From Pseudomonas lini (GTDB taxonomy: Bacteria; Pseudomonadota; Gammaproteobacteria; Pseudomonadales; Pseudomonadaceae): a DNA stretch of 64,000 bases. The notes below the pieces were generated by a model. That model made no database searches. It was given only the letters and a program-made list of their open reading frames with translations, and was not told where the DNA came from. How positions within the stretch are numbered: the stretch's first letter is position 1; the number at the start of each line of letters is the position of its first letter. Positions 26,312 through 34,865 of the stretch are shown here, one piece after another. The stretch covers positions 62,001 to 126,000 of the forward strand of contig NZ_JAUSSR010000005.1 in NCBI RefSeq assembly GCF_030812475.1. Direction: 5' to 3'. The position numbers were made by a program, and so were the translations under genes.

Positions 26312-26647
26312 CTACAGACAGTCTCGCACGGCCTGGCGCAGCGCCCCCGATTTGGCCCACGGCGGTCCCTGATAAAGCGAAACGCGACTGCCGTCTTTCG
26401 ATTTCACGATATCGAGGATCTCATCGGCCGTGATGATGCTCGGTGCCGTAATCCGGTAGCCATTGGAAATCCCCGCCTGAGTCGAGTTGGGCACCACTTG
26501 CTGCCAGGCTGGCAGGACGCAGGCGGCGTATTCTTTGGGCGGTTTTTCGCTGTACTTGCTGACATTCGGCTCACCCGGCACCACTGACGCGGGCAATGAA
26601 CAGCCCGCCAGTAACGCCACCCCCAAGCCCCCGATCAACATTCGCAT
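26312..26647 (-). CDS. Small lipoprotein
   Basis: 111 residues with a lipoprotein signal peptide: R-M-L, a hydrophobic stretch and lipobox L-L-A-G-C with the cysteine at 16. The residue after it is S, not D, so outer-membrane sorting is expected. The mature part is short and polar with one Cys near 43 and another before the end, possibly a disulphide. I do not recognise a named family; similar proteins are common hypothetical lipoproteins in Pseudomonas. Start chosen at 26647 behind AGGAAAGGG. It converges with the Rrf2 gene, with only 3 bp between the stop codons. Confidence 0.7.
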   Translation of the reverse strand: MRMLIGGLGVALLAGCSLPASVVPGEPNVSKYSEKPPKEYAACVLPAWQQVVPNSTQAGISNGYRITAPSIITADEILDIVKSKDGSRVSLYQGPPWAKSGALRQAVRDCL

Positions 26648-26718
26648 GACACTGCCCTTTCCTGAAAAGGAGGCAATGTAGCGCGTCGCCGACCAGACAT
26701 CCATCCATTGAACAGAAC

Positions 26719-26937
26719 TCAGTGCGGGGCATTTGTATCACCCGATTCCGGATACGACCTGGCGTTCAGATAGGTCATCCATCGTTCGTAGGCATCATGC
26801 TGCCATTGACTGACCCGCTCCCATTCCGGGCCGCTCAGCTGATGAGCAGAGATAAGCTTCATCATTTCCGTGGTGGCCGCGTCGAGATCGACTATCAGTT
26901 CATGGGCGCGAAATCGGAAATCATCGGTAGTCGTCAT
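26719..26937 (-). CDS. Small conserved hypothetical protein
   Basis: 72 residues, acidic, predicted helical (M-T-T-T-D-D-F-R-F-R-A-H-E-L-I-V-D start; W-E-R-V-S-Q-W-Q-H centre). A GAGG site precedes the ATG. No signal peptide or membrane segment. It lies between the lipoprotein and rtcB, all on the minus strand, with gaps of about 70-100 bp. No function assigned. Confidence 0.6.
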   Translation of the reverse strand: MTTTDDFRFRAHELIVDLDAATTEMMKLISAHQLSGPEWERVSQWQHDAYERWMTYLNARSYPESGDTNAPH

Positions 26938-27037
26938 TTGAAAGGGCCTCGTCGCAGCAAAAAAGTGGCTACTTCAATACGACACCCACCTGGCGAGTTC
27001 GCGTTATCTTCCCGACAGAAGGAAGCGCCTTTCATCC

Positions 27038-28264
27038 CTAGCCTTTGACGCAGACCACCTGGCGCAGGGTATGCACCACTTCCACCAGCTCGCGCTGGGC
27101 CTGCATGACCTTGTCGATATCCTTGTAGGCCATCGGAATTTCATCGATCACCGAGGCGTCCTTGCGGCACTCCACGTGGGCCGTGGCGCGGATATGATCG
27201 TCGACGGTGAAGGTGCTTTTCGCTTTGGTGCGGCTCATGGTGCGCCCGGCGCCGTGGCTGCAGGAGCAGAACGATTGCTCGTTGCCCAGGCCGCGGACGA
27301 TGAAACTTTTCGCCCCCATGGAGCCGGGAATGATCCCCAGCTCGCCTTTTTTCGCCGACACCGCGCCTTTGCGGGTGACCCACACGTCCTCGCCGAAATG
27401 CCGCTCTTTGTGCACATAGTTGTGATGACAGTTGACGGCCTCCAGCGCCACCTCGAAGGGCTTGCGGATCACCTGTCTCGCGGCCCCGATCACCGCCTGC
27501 ATCATCAAGGCACGGTTTTGTCGGGCGAAATCCTGGGCCCAGCCCACCGCTTCGACATAGTCCGCAAAATGCCGACTGCCTTCCTTGAAATAAGCCAGGT
27601 CGCGGTCCGGCAGATTGGCCAGGTGCTGACGCATGTCCGCCTGGGCCAATTGAATAAACAGGTTGCCAATGGCGTTACCGACGCCCCGCGAGCCGCTATG
27701 CAGCATGAACCAGACCCTGTCGGCTTCGTCCAGGCAGACCTCGATGAAATGGTTGCCACTGCCCAGGGTGCCCAAATGGTGGCGATTGTTGGTGCTGGCC
27801 AGTTTCGGGTACTTGGCGGTAATCGCCTTGAACCGTTGATCCAGCGCCGCCCACGCCTGGTCCGCCTGCTTTGGCACGCTGTGCCACGCGCCTTCGTCGC
27901 GGCGACCGCGGCTCAATGTACGCCCGTGGGGTACGGCCTTTTCGATGGCGCTGCGCAGCGCGTGCAGGTGGTCGGGCAAGTCGGCGGCGGTCAACGTGGT
28001 GCGCGCGGCGATCATGCCGCAACCGATGTCGACCCCGACGGCGGCCGGGATGATCGCGCCCACGGTGGGGATCACGCTGCCAATGGTCGAGCCTTTGCCC
28101 AAGTGCACATCGGGCATGACCGCCAGGTGTTTGAAGATGAACGGCATCTTCGCGGTGTTGATCAGTTGCTGCCGGGCTTCGCTTTCGACCGGGACACCCT
28201 CGGTCCAGAGCTTGATCGGCTTGCCGTCGCGCACTTCCAACAGTTGCCAGGTAGATGCTTGCAT
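27038..28264 (-). CDS. rtcB: RNA-splicing ligase RtcB
   Basis: 408 residues. GTP- and Mn-dependent ligase that joins 2',3'-cyclic phosphate or 3'-phosphate to 5'-OH RNA ends. Metal-binding motifs are visible: G-V-D-I-G-C-G-M near 79-86, G-S-G-N-H-F-I-E-V, L-H-S-G-S-R-G and C-H-H-N-Y. The guanylylation histidine motif S-H-G-A-G-R lies near 335. E. coli RtcB is 408 residues, so the length is standard. Neither rtcA nor the sigma-54 activator rtcR is adjacent, and no sigma-54 promoter is visible in the 91 bp before the divergent small gene. Regulation therefore probably differs from the E. coli operon. Confidence 0.93.
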   Translation of the reverse strand: MQASTWQLLEVRDGKPIKLWTEGVPVESEARQQLINTAKMPFIFKHLAVMPDVHLGKGSTIGSVIPTVGAIIPAAVGVDIGCGMIAARTTLTAADLPDHLHALRSAIEKAVPHGRTLSRGRRDEGAWHSVPKQADQAWAALDQRFKAITAKYPKLASTNNRHHLGTLGSGNHFIEVCLDEADRVWFMLHSGSRGVGNAIGNLFIQLAQADMRQHLANLPDRDLAYFKEGSRHFADYVEAVGWAQDFARQNRALMMQAVIGAARQVIRKPFEVALEAVNCHHNYVHKERHFGEDVWVTRKGAVSAKKGELGIIPGSMGAKSFIVRGLGNEQSFCSCSHGAGRTMSRTKAKSTFTVDDHIRATAHVECRKDASVIDEIPMAYKDIDKVMQAQRELVEVVHTLRQVVCVKG

Positions 28265-28355
28265 GATTGCGTGTCCACTCGGGATCGGACGAACATAACG
28301 CTCCCCCGTCGAAATGGGACTAAAATTTCGTAGCGGAGCTTATCAGGAGGTCATT

Positions 28356-28631
28356 ATGTGGCTTAACGAATCGGAAAACGAACTTCGACGCGATCTGCAA
28401 AGCGTTGCTTCGGACTTGCGATGGTCGGCGGTCGAGCTGTTGCGCATAGCGGAGCAGTTGCGCCTGGCGGGCAATGATGTGGATGCACAGGCAGCGCTGC
28501 GCCTGTGCGACCTGTTCCAGGGCGATGAACAGCGATTGGCGGGTTATGCCGAAGAGGTGAAGGCCAAGGCTATCAGTCGAAAAGAGCACAATCCGCCGGA
28601 AAACGACAAGCCCCGGCGAACCGGGGCTTAA
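28356..28631 (+). CDS. Small helical hypothetical protein
   Basis: 91 residues, starting M-W-L-N-E-S-E-N-E-L behind a strong AGGAGG site; the frame opens upstream at 28314 without support. It is rich in Leu, Arg and Glu with a probable coiled coil over residues 8-65 and a basic, proline-containing tail. It diverges from rtcB. No recognised family. Its last codons overlap a terminator stem. Confidence 0.65.
   Translation: MWLNESENELRRDLQSVASDLRWSAVELLRIAEQLRLAGNDVDAQAALRLCDLFQGDEQRLAGYAEEVKAKAISRKEHNPPENDKPRRTGA
28608..28630. terminator. Terminator-like hairpin overlapping a stop codon
   Basis: AAGCCCCGG-CGAA-CCGGGGCTT is a perfect 9-base stem ending in the TAA stop of the upstream small gene. 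Two converging genes meet here; the T-run is short, so efficiency is uncertain. Confidence 0.65.
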
Positions 28632-28636
28632 GGGCA

Positions 28637-28840
28637 CTATTTATCAGTCTTCTGGCTGTTGGCGGGCTTCTTTGCCCGAGACTTGTAACCGGGGAGAGAG
28701 GCCGCGAAGGCCAGTGCCTCTTCCCTGCTGGCAAAAGCGCCGAGCCGGTCACCCTCGGTGCAGACCCGCCATGGGCCATTGTTTACGCTGAGTACGTCAT
28801 AACCGTTCATGTGCATCTTGTTGAGCATGGGAACACTCAT
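28637..28840 (-). CDS. Small hypothetical protein (DUF2188-like)
   Basis: 67 residues: M-S-V-P-M-L-N-K-M start, V-N-N-G-P-W-R-V and a G-A-F-A-S-R-E-E-A-L-A-F-A motif, then a lysine-rich tail. The pattern of a W-x-V strand followed by a F-x-S-R-E-E-A helix is like DUF2188-type small proteins and is shared with the small gene at 59131-59334. A strong AGGAGG precedes the ATG. The role is unknown. Confidence 0.65.
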   Translation of the reverse strand: MSVPMLNKMHMNGYDVLSVNNGPWRVCTEGDRLGAFASREEALAFAASLPGYKSRAKKPANSQKTDK

Positions 28841-29059
28841 GGTTACCTCCTGTTCGGCAGTGATCAGCCACCATTGACTTGATTACCTTACACCTGCCCC
28901 TTACCTAAATGCAGACCAGACGTCGCGCCGGTGGTTGCAGATGGATTGCACTTTCCTTGCGGCCCGTCACTCCAACCTTTCGAGCAACGATCTGGCGGGT
29001 TCAGGCTGGAATATTGCATTTGCAGGTCTGATTCATGACAACAGGCGATCAAGTGACAG

Positions 29060-29422
29060 ATGAAAGTACGCGCAACAGTCATTTGCGAGCAGGATCGACA
29101 TATCCTGCTGGTACGCAAGCCAAAGCGTCGCTGGACGCTGCCGGGCGGCAAAGTCGAGCAGGGTGAAACCATTGCGGGCGCGGCCATGCGTGAACTTCAG
29201 GAGGAAACCGGGCTGGGGGTCGATGGCTTGCTGTATCTGATGGAGCTGCAAACCGGCAACACGCGACACCACGTGTATGAGGCGTCGGTGGTGAACCCTG
29301 AAGCGGCTCGGCCGCTGAACGAAATCTTCGATTGCATCTGGTATCCGCTGGAGGCGATCCACAATCTGGAGACCAGCGACGCCACGCTTAAAATCGTCAC
29401 AGCGTTTCAGCGTCGCTTTTAG
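29060..29422 (+). CDS. NUDIX hydrolase
   Basis: 120 residues with a complete NUDIX box at about 30-52 (G-x5-E-x7-R-E-L-x-E-E-x-G-L), which binds magnesium and cleaves nucleoside-diphosphate-linked substrates. The fold starts directly at the N terminus, and the short size is like house-cleaning MutT/ADP-ribose types. The specific substrate is not readable. The upstream 219 bp (28841-29059) hold no gene I can support. It converges with benD, only 13 bp apart, and is not part of the benzoate operon. Confidence 0.85.
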   Translation: MKVRATVICEQDRHILLVRKPKRRWTLPGGKVEQGETIAGAAMRELQEETGLGVDGLLYLMELQTGNTRHHVYEASVVNPEAARPLNEIFDCIWYPLEAIHNLETSDATLKIVTAFQRRF

Positions 29423-29435
29423 CCGACCGGATCTA

Positions 29436-30209
29436 TCAGCCCTGGTCGCCGCCGCCGACCGGCAGGGTCATCCCGGTAATGTAGGAGGCTTCGTCGCTGG
29501 CCAGGAACAGGATAGCGCCGGCCTGTTCATCCAGGGTGCCGTAGCGTTTCATCAGGCTGCTGTCGAGGGTCTGGTCAACGATCTGCTGATACCACACCTT
29601 TTCCTCGGCACTTTGTTGCGCAGTGTTGCGCGGGATGGCCCGCGGCGGCGCTTCGGTACCACCGGGTGCGGTGGCGTTGACCCGAATCCCGCGACCGGCG
29701 GTTTCGAAGGCCAGGCACGCGGTCAGTGCATTGACCCCGCCTTTCGCCGCACCGTACGGCACGCGATTGACGCTGCGGGTGGCGATGGATGACACGTTGA
29801 CGATGGCGCCACTGCCCTGCTCAAGCATGAACGGCAGTGCGGCATGACAACACCACAGCGTCGGGAACAGCGAGCGGCGCACTTCGGCTTCAATCTGCTG
29901 CGCTTCGTAGTGTTCGAAAGGCTTGGCCCAGATCGTGCCGCCAACGTTGTTGATCAGTATATCCAGGCGACCGAAGCGTTCCACGGCGGCTTGCATCACC
30001 CGGCTGCATTCCTCGTATTGCTCAAGATCGGCGGTCAGGGCGAGCACCTGGCTGCCCGGCGCCAGTTCCTTCTGCACCTCGAACACCAGCTCGGAGCGGT
30101 CGACCAGGATCAACCGCGCCCCTTCCGCCGCCATGCGTTCGGCCACCCGGCGCCCGATCCCTTGGGCGGCACCGGTAATCAACGCGACTTTTTCGTGAAA
30201 TCTGTTCAT
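29436..30209 (-). CDS. benD: Benzoate cis-dihydrodiol dehydrogenase
   Basis: 257-residue short-chain dehydrogenase that oxidises 1,2-dihydroxycyclohexa-3,5-diene-1-carboxylate to catechol with loss of CO2, reducing NAD+. It shows T-G-A-A-Q-G-I-G at 12-19, the N-N-V-G-G motif, the catalytic serine in V-S-S and Y-G-A-A-K (Y-x3-K). Start at 30209 behind GAGGT; the frame extends 49 codons upstream into a REP element and was rejected there. It is last in benABCD, separated from benC by 174 bp with a REP inside. Confidence 0.92.
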   Translation of the reverse strand: MNRFHEKVALITGAAQGIGRRVAERMAAEGARLILVDRSELVFEVQKELAPGSQVLALTADLEQYEECSRVMQAAVERFGRLDILINNVGGTIWAKPFEHYEAQQIEAEVRRSLFPTLWCCHAALPFMLEQGSGAIVNVSSIATRSVNRVPYGAAKGGVNALTACLAFETAGRGIRVNATAPGGTEAPPRAIPRNTAQQSAEEKVWYQQIVDQTLDSSLMKRYGTLDEQAGAILFLASDEASYITGMTLPVGGGDQG

Positions 30210-30235
30210 GTGTACCTCGTGACGAAGGATGCATC

Positions 30236-30357
30236 CTGTGGGAGCGGCGGTGCGACGATTCGACTTGCTCGCGAATTCGGTCTGGCAGGCGACATCGATG
30301 TTGAATGTGCGGGCCTCTTCGTCGGAACGCCGCCCGGAGCAAGCCCGCTCCCACATG
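30236..30357. repeat. REP element with chimeric arm
   Basis: One end is CCTGTGGGAGCGG; the other reads CGCCGCCCGGAGCAAGCC followed by CGCTCCCACA. The GTCGGAACGCCGCCCGGAGC insertion recurs at 33571-33606 and about 62950-62985. It lies inside the ben operon between benC and benD. Confidence 0.8.
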
Positions 30358-30383
30358 GGTTCCGTGCCGGGCTCGCCATTGAT

Positions 30384-31397
30384 TTATGCGGCGCTGGCGG
30401 CAAATTTTTCATAGTAGAAGTTCGCCGGGGCGATGCCTTGTTCGCGGATGAACTGGCTGACAGCCTCGACCATCGGCGGCGGGCCGCACAGGTAGACATC
30501 GACGTCGCCATCGTTCAAATGTTTGGGCTCGATGTGCTGGGTCACGTAGCCCTTAAGCGGATGCTGGCTGTCGGGGCTGGCCACGCAGGCGCTGAAGCTG
30601 AAGTTGGGGATGCGGGCGGCGAAGGCTTCCAGTCGATCCATTTCCACCAGGTCGAAATCGTTGGTCACGCCATAGATCAGATGCAGCGGATGCTCACTGC
30701 CCTGCTCGGCGATTTTCTCCAGCATCGCGGTAAACGGCGCAAGACCGGTGCCGCCAGCCAGCAGCAATAACGGACGACGGATGTCGCGCAGGTAAAAACT
30801 GCCCAACGGTCCGGCCAGGCTCATGCTGTCGCCCGCCTTCGCCATGCCGGTGAGGAAGCTGCTCATCAGGCCGCCAGGCACGTTGCGAATCAGGAAGCTG
30901 ACTTCGCCATCACGCTGCAATGAGCTGAACGAGTAGGCACGGGTCTGCTCGCTGCCGGGAATCCCCAGGTTCACGTACTGCCCCGGCAGGAACGCCAGTT
31001 TGCTCAGGGCTTCACCCTTGATCGACAGCGCGATGGTGCTGTCGGACAACTGGCGCACGGCGCTGATGGTGGCGTCGTAGCTGGACTGGCGGGTGCGGCA
31101 GACTTCCGAGGAGGTCGGCACGCGGACCACGCAATCGCTCAGGGCACGCATCTGGCAGGTGAGGACAAAACCTTGCTCGGCCTCATCGCTGCTGAGGGCG
31201 TCTTCGATGTATTCCTCGCCCAGGTCGTAGCGACCGGCTTCGGCGAAACATTTGCAGGTGCCGCAGGCGCCGTCACGGCAGTCCAGCGGAATGTTGATGC
31301 CCTGGCGGTACGCGGCATCGGCCACGGTTTCACCGGCATTGGCGTCGATGAACCGAGTGACGCCGTCTTCGAAATTGAACGCGATGGAATGAGTCAT
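30384..31397 (-). CDS. benC: Benzoate 1,2-dioxygenase reductase
   Basis: 337 residues. The N-terminal plant-type ferredoxin domain has its 2Fe-2S cysteines at 40, 45 and 48 (C-x4-C-x2-C) and one near 80 (L-T-C-Q). An FAD domain follows (R-A-Y-S-F-S near 155) and then an NAD domain (G-G-T-G-L-A-P-F near 219; C-G-P-P-P-M near 305). It transfers electrons from NADH to BenAB. The start at 31397 has GAGG upstream and is chosen over 31424. It lies 10 bp downstream of benB. Confidence 0.93.
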   Translation of the reverse strand: MTHSIAFNFEDGVTRFIDANAGETVADAAYRQGINIPLDCRDGACGTCKCFAEAGRYDLGEEYIEDALSSDEAEQGFVLTCQMRALSDCVVRVPTSSEVCRTRQSSYDATISAVRQLSDSTIALSIKGEALSKLAFLPGQYVNLGIPGSEQTRAYSFSSLQRDGEVSFLIRNVPGGLMSSFLTGMAKAGDSMSLAGPLGSFYLRDIRRPLLLLAGGTGLAPFTAMLEKIAEQGSEHPLHLIYGVTNDFDLVEMDRLEAFAARIPNFSFSACVASPDSQHPLKGYVTQHIEPKHLNDGDVDVYLCGPPPMVEAVSQFIREQGIAPANFYYEKFAASAA

Positions 31398-31407
31398 GAC
31401 GGCTGCC

Positions 31408-31896
31408 TCACAAATGGTAAACATCGATGACCTGGCGAACGTAGTCGTTCTTCAGGATCACTTTCTTGGCCTTGATCAGCGGGTTTTCACCGCGCACATC
31501 AAGGGTGTAGAAACTGCTGCCGAAATAGCTGTCGACGGTCTTGTAGCGAAAGCTCAGGGTGTGCCAGTTGAAGCGCACCTTGCACAATCCGTCGGCCTGT
31601 TCGAGCAGCTCGATGTTGCTGATGTTGTGGGAAGTGCGGGTGTCCGGCATGGTGGCGCTGGAGCGCTCGGTCTTGATCCGGAACACGCGGTCTTCCAGGC
31701 CTGTGCGGTTGCCGTACCAGATCAACGAGATTTCCCTCTGCGGATCTTCGGTCAGCTCGTCGTTGTCGTCCCAGGACGGCATCCAGTACGTGGCGTCCGC
31801 TGCATACAACTCCAGCCACTCATCCCATTGCCGGTCATCGAGGTAGCGCGCTTCGCGATAGAGGAAGTCGCGCACGGCTTCATAGGTGATAGTCAT
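31408..31896 (-). CDS. benB: Benzoate 1,2-dioxygenase small subunit
   Basis: 162 residues, the beta subunit of ring-hydroxylating dioxygenases (NTF2-like cone fold). Family features are [11 protein letters not shown] near the N terminus, the W-x2-W-L pair, and the R-T-S-H-N-I-S-N motif. It has no catalytic metal and supports the alpha3beta3 hexamer. Its start overlaps the benA stop by 4 bases (ATGA), so the two subunits are translationally coupled. Confidence 0.93.
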   Translation of the reverse strand: MTITYEAVRDFLYREARYLDDRQWDEWLELYAADATYWMPSWDDNDELTEDPQREISLIWYGNRTGLEDRVFRIKTERSSATMPDTRTSHNISNIELLEQADGLCKVRFNWHTLSFRYKTVDSYFGSSFYTLDVRGENPLIKAKKVILKNDYVRQVIDVYHL

Positions 31897-33257
31897 TGCA
31901 CGGCCTCCACGTCAATCAGGTCGGACTGCTCGGCGGCCAGGGCCTTGAGCATGGTCTGCTGCCAGTACTTGTGTTGCAGCACGAACAGGCCTTCATCTTC
32001 GGTGCGCACGCCGCTGAGCAGCGGATGCAGATCGATTTCCTTCGCGGCCTCATCGGCGCCTTCGACCCAGTGCTCGGCACCACGGGACATGTCGTTCCAG
32101 GCCGTCGCGCTGCCTTCATAACTGGTCTGGCAGGAGCGGAACTCTTCCAGGTCGTCTGGCGTGGCCATGCCGCTGACGTTGAAGAAATCCTCGTACTGGC
32201 GAATCCGGCTCGAGCGGGCGTGGTCGCTTTCGCCTTTGGGGGCGATGCAGTAAATGGTGATTTCCGTGCGGTTGACCGAGATCGGCCGGGCGATGCGGAT
32301 CTGCGAGCTGAACTGGTCCATCAGGTACACGTTCGGGTACAGGCACAGGTTGCGCGAGTTCTCGATCATCCAGTCGGCCCGGGCCTTGCCGAAGTCTTGG
32401 GCCAGCTCGTCACGGCGTTCGTACAGCGGACGGTCCTCGGGGTTGGCCCAGCGGGTCCAGAGCAGCATGTGGCCCTTGTCGAAGGAGTAGAACCCTCCGC
32501 CCTGTTTGGCCCAGCTGCCGGCGCTCATGGTCGGATTGTCATCGCCGGCCTCGCGCTGCTTGCGCTGGTTCTGGGTCGCGGCGTAGTTCCAGTGCACGGA
32601 GCTGACGTGATAGCCGTCGGCGCCGTTTTCGGCGGTGAGTTTCCAGTTGCCTTCGTAGATGTAGCTGGAGGAACCGCGCAACACTTCCAGGCCATCGGCG
32701 GACTGGTCGACGATCATGTCGATGATCTTCGCCGACTCGCCCAGGTGCTCGACCAGCGGCAATACATCGGCGTTGAGGCTGCCGAACAAGAAGCCACGAT
32801 AGGATTCGAAGCGCGCCACCTTTGTCAGGTCGTGGGAGCCTTCGCAGTTGAAGCTGGCCGGGTAGCCGGCTTCAGCCGGATCCTTGACCTTGAGCAGCTT
32901 GCCGGAGTTGTTGAAGGTCCAGCCGTGGAACGGGCAGGTGTAGGAGCTCTTGTTGCCGGACTTGTGCCGGCACAGCGTCGCGCCGCGGTGACTGCAGGCG
33001 TTGAGGAACGCATTGAGCACACCGTCCTTGTTGCGCGCGATGAAGATCGACTGGCGCCCCATGGTGGTGGTGTAGAAATCGTTTTTGTTGGGGATCTGGC
33101 TTTCGTGGGCGAGGTACAGCCAGTTGCCTTCGAAGATGTGTTTCATCTCCAGGTCGAACAGCCGCGGGTCGGTGAACATCTCGCGTTTGCAGCGATAGAT
33201 ACCCTGCTCTGGATCGTCTTCAAGCAGGGAATGCAGGTATTCGGGTCGCAGGGTCAT
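31893..33257 (-). CDS. benA: Benzoate 1,2-dioxygenase large subunit
   Basis: 454 residues, catalytic alpha subunit; adds O2 to benzoate to give the 1,2-cis-dihydrodiol. The Rieske centre is C88-x-H90 and C108-x2-H111, and the mononuclear iron motif D-G-Y-H-V-S-S-V-H lies near 215-225. The start at 33257 follows GGAGG; the open frame begins at 33356 but overlaps the BenR boxes. First gene of benABCD. Expression is probably induced by BenR with benzoate through the two boxes at 33320-33355. Confidence 0.95.
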   Translation of the reverse strand: MTLRPEYLHSLLEDDPEQGIYRCKREMFTDPRLFDLEMKHIFEGNWLYLAHESQIPNKNDFYTTTMGRQSIFIARNKDGVLNAFLNACSHRGATLCRHKSGNKSSYTCPFHGWTFNNSGKLLKVKDPAEAGYPASFNCEGSHDLTKVARFESYRGFLFGSLNADVLPLVEHLGESAKIIDMIVDQSADGLEVLRGSSSYIYEGNWKLTAENGADGYHVSSVHWNYAATQNQRKQREAGDDNPTMSAGSWAKQGGGFYSFDKGHMLLWTRWANPEDRPLYERRDELAQDFGKARADWMIENSRNLCLYPNVYLMDQFSSQIRIARPISVNRTEITIYCIAPKGESDHARSSRIRQYEDFFNVSGMATPDDLEEFRSCQTSYEGSATAWNDMSRGAEHWVEGADEAAKEIDLHPLLSGVRTEDEGLFVLQHKYWQQTMLKALAAEQSDLIDVEAVQ

Positions 33258-33292
33258 GGCCACCGCCTCCATTGTTATTGTCAGGCAGGGCC

Positions 33293-33355
33293 ATGCTAGG
33301 ACGGGAGGATGGGGCGAACTATCCGCTGGGTGCAGACCTGTATCCGTTTTGTGCA
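33293..33355 (-). promoter_or_regulatory. Pben promoter with two tandem BenR boxes
   Basis: On the minus strand two direct repeats TGCA-N6-GGATA occur, distal at 33341-33355 and proximal at 33320-33334, separated by 6 bases (21-base period). That is the XylS/BenR recognition layout known from the Pm promoter (TGCA-N6-GGNTA). A TAGCAT at about 33293-33298 could be the -10 box, and the proximal box would overlap the -35. benA starts about 36 bp downstream of the -10. Confidence 0.85.
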
Positions 33356-33374
33356 AAGGTCAACGAGGACACGG

Positions 33375-33474
33375 CAGGAGGCGGCTTGCTGGCGATGAAC
33401 GTTAATGATTACGCGGGATGCCTGGAGGTACGCGGCGCCCTCGAGCCCATCGCGAGCAAGCTCGCTTCTACAGG
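33375..33474. repeat. REP element, degenerate left arm
   Basis: Left arm GGCGGCTTGCTGGCGATG is eroded; right arm CATCGCGAGCAAGCTCGCTTCTACAG is intact. It is first of two REPs in tandem between benR and benA. Confidence 0.8.
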
Positions 33475-33490
33475 ATCATGTGGCGGTTAA

Positions 33491-33606
33491 CTGTAGGAGC
33501 GAGCTTGCTCGCGATGGACGTTAACGATGACGCGGGCTGCCTGGAGATACCCGGCGCCCTCGAGTCCATCGTCGGAACGCCGCCCGGAGCAAGCTCGCTC
33601 CTACAG
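33491..33606. repeat. REP element with chimeric right arm
   Basis: Left arm CTGTAGGAGCGAGCTTGCTC is standard. The right arm carries GTCGGAACGCCGCCCGGAGC before AAGCTCGCTCCTACAG, the same chimeric block as at 30236-30357 and near 62.97 kb. Confidence 0.82.
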
Positions 33607-33632
33607 GTGATCTGTGTCGCGATGATAAAAGG

Positions 33633-34592
33633 TCAATGCCGGCGCTTGAGAGTATCGGAGGGCAATTCGCCAAACTGCTTGCGGTAGTTGTCCGAGAACC
33701 GTCCCAGGTGCAGGAAGCCGTAATCCATCGCCACCTCGGTGACATTGCGCACGTTGCAGGTCGGGTCGCTAAGGCAGGCATTGATGCGCTCGAGGCGTTT
33801 GTGCCGGATGTAATTTTTCGGCGTGGTGCCGGCGTTGCGTTCGAACAGACCGTACAGCGAGCGCAGGCTCATCCGCGCCTGGCGGGCCAGCTCTTCGCTG
33901 TCGATGTCCTGCTTGAGGTTACGCTCGATGTAGTCGGCAATCACCTCGAAGGTGGCCGTCTGCGAGCCGAGACTGATACGGCTGACGTTGGTCTTCATCA
34001 GGCTGAGCATCTTGCTGACGATGATCTGCGCGTAGTGCTCCTGCACCTTGGGGATCTGCTCGGTGGCTTCGGCTTCCTGGCAAATCATCGCCAGCAGGCC
34101 GACAAAGCCTTCAAGTTCGTCGAGCTGATAGCGGTTCTCAAGGAACCGTACGCCCTGCCCCGGATACCGCCAACGCTGTTCATCGCACACGGACTCGAGC
34201 AATGTCGTAGGGACCTTGAGGATGAATTTCTCGCAATCGTCGGAGTAAGTCAGGTCAACCGGATCGTCGGGATTGATCAACAGCAATTCGCCAGGGGCAA
34301 AGTAGTGTTCCTGGCCGTGGCCGCGCCACAGGCAGTTGCCTTGCAGCAATACCTGCAGGTGATAGATGCTTTCCAGGGCGCCGGAGGTGACCCGTACGCT
34401 GCCGCCATAGCTGATGCGGCAGAGGTCGAGGCTGGCAAATTTGCGGTGATTGAGGCTGGCCAGCGGTCGCCCGGCCCGTGGCATCAGGATGCAATGGTTA
34501 CCGACGTGCTGATTGACGTAGCCCGACACCGCATAAGGATCGGCGTGGTCGAATACGGTGCTGCGCTGACTCAACAATTGCGCTTGCATCAT
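33633..34592 (-). CDS. benR: AraC/XylS-family activator BenR
   Basis: 319 residues. The N-terminal ligand and dimerisation domain (about 1-200) is of XylS/BenR type, and the C-terminal AraC domain (about 215-315) has two helix-turn-helix units (D-S-E-E-L-A-R-Q-A-R-M-S-L-R-S-L-Y; V-A-M-D-Y-G-F-L-H-L-G-R-F-S). The length equals P. putida BenR (about 318). I took the first of two adjacent ATGs (34592) behind GAGAGTGA. Lying directly upstream of benABCD, it should activate the operon with benzoate at the two boxes before benA. It is the gene between catA and benA. Confidence 0.92.
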   Translation of the reverse strand: MMQAQLLSQRSTVFDHADPYAVSGYVNQHVGNHCILMPRAGRPLASLNHRKFASLDLCRISYGGSVRVTSGALESIYHLQVLLQGNCLWRGHGQEHYFAPGELLLINPDDPVDLTYSDDCEKFILKVPTTLLESVCDEQRWRYPGQGVRFLENRYQLDELEGFVGLLAMICQEAEATEQIPKVQEHYAQIIVSKMLSLMKTNVSRISLGSQTATFEVIADYIERNLKQDIDSEELARQARMSLRSLYGLFERNAGTTPKNYIRHKRLERINACLSDPTCNVRNVTEVAMDYGFLHLGRFSDNYRKQFGELPSDTLKRRH

Positions 34593-34696
34593 CGGGTCAC
34601 TCTCGTTGTTGTTATAGGGTGCTGCGGGTCTTGCGGGGCAGTGCATGCAAGGATGTTTCCGTGGAGCGACTTAATGGAAGAAACCTGTAGCAGTAA

Positions 34697-34804
34697 CCTG
34701 TGGGAGCGAGACCGGCTTGCTCGCGATGGTCGTCAACGACAGCGCTGGGTGCCTGACACTGCGCGGCGTTCTCGGGTTTTTCGCGAGCAGGCTCGCTCCT
34801 ACAG
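34697..34804. repeat. REP/REPIN element
   Basis: Arms CCTGTGGGAGCGAG...GGCTTGCTCGCGATGG and TTCGCGAGCAGGCTCGCTCCTACAGG, between benR and catA in the 273-bp gap. The left arm carries a 4-base insertion (ACCG). Confidence 0.82.
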
Positions 34805-34865
34805 GTCGAGTCCACACGTCACTTCCACGGGTTATCCCACTGCCCGGGTCCATTGCTTGAGGATA

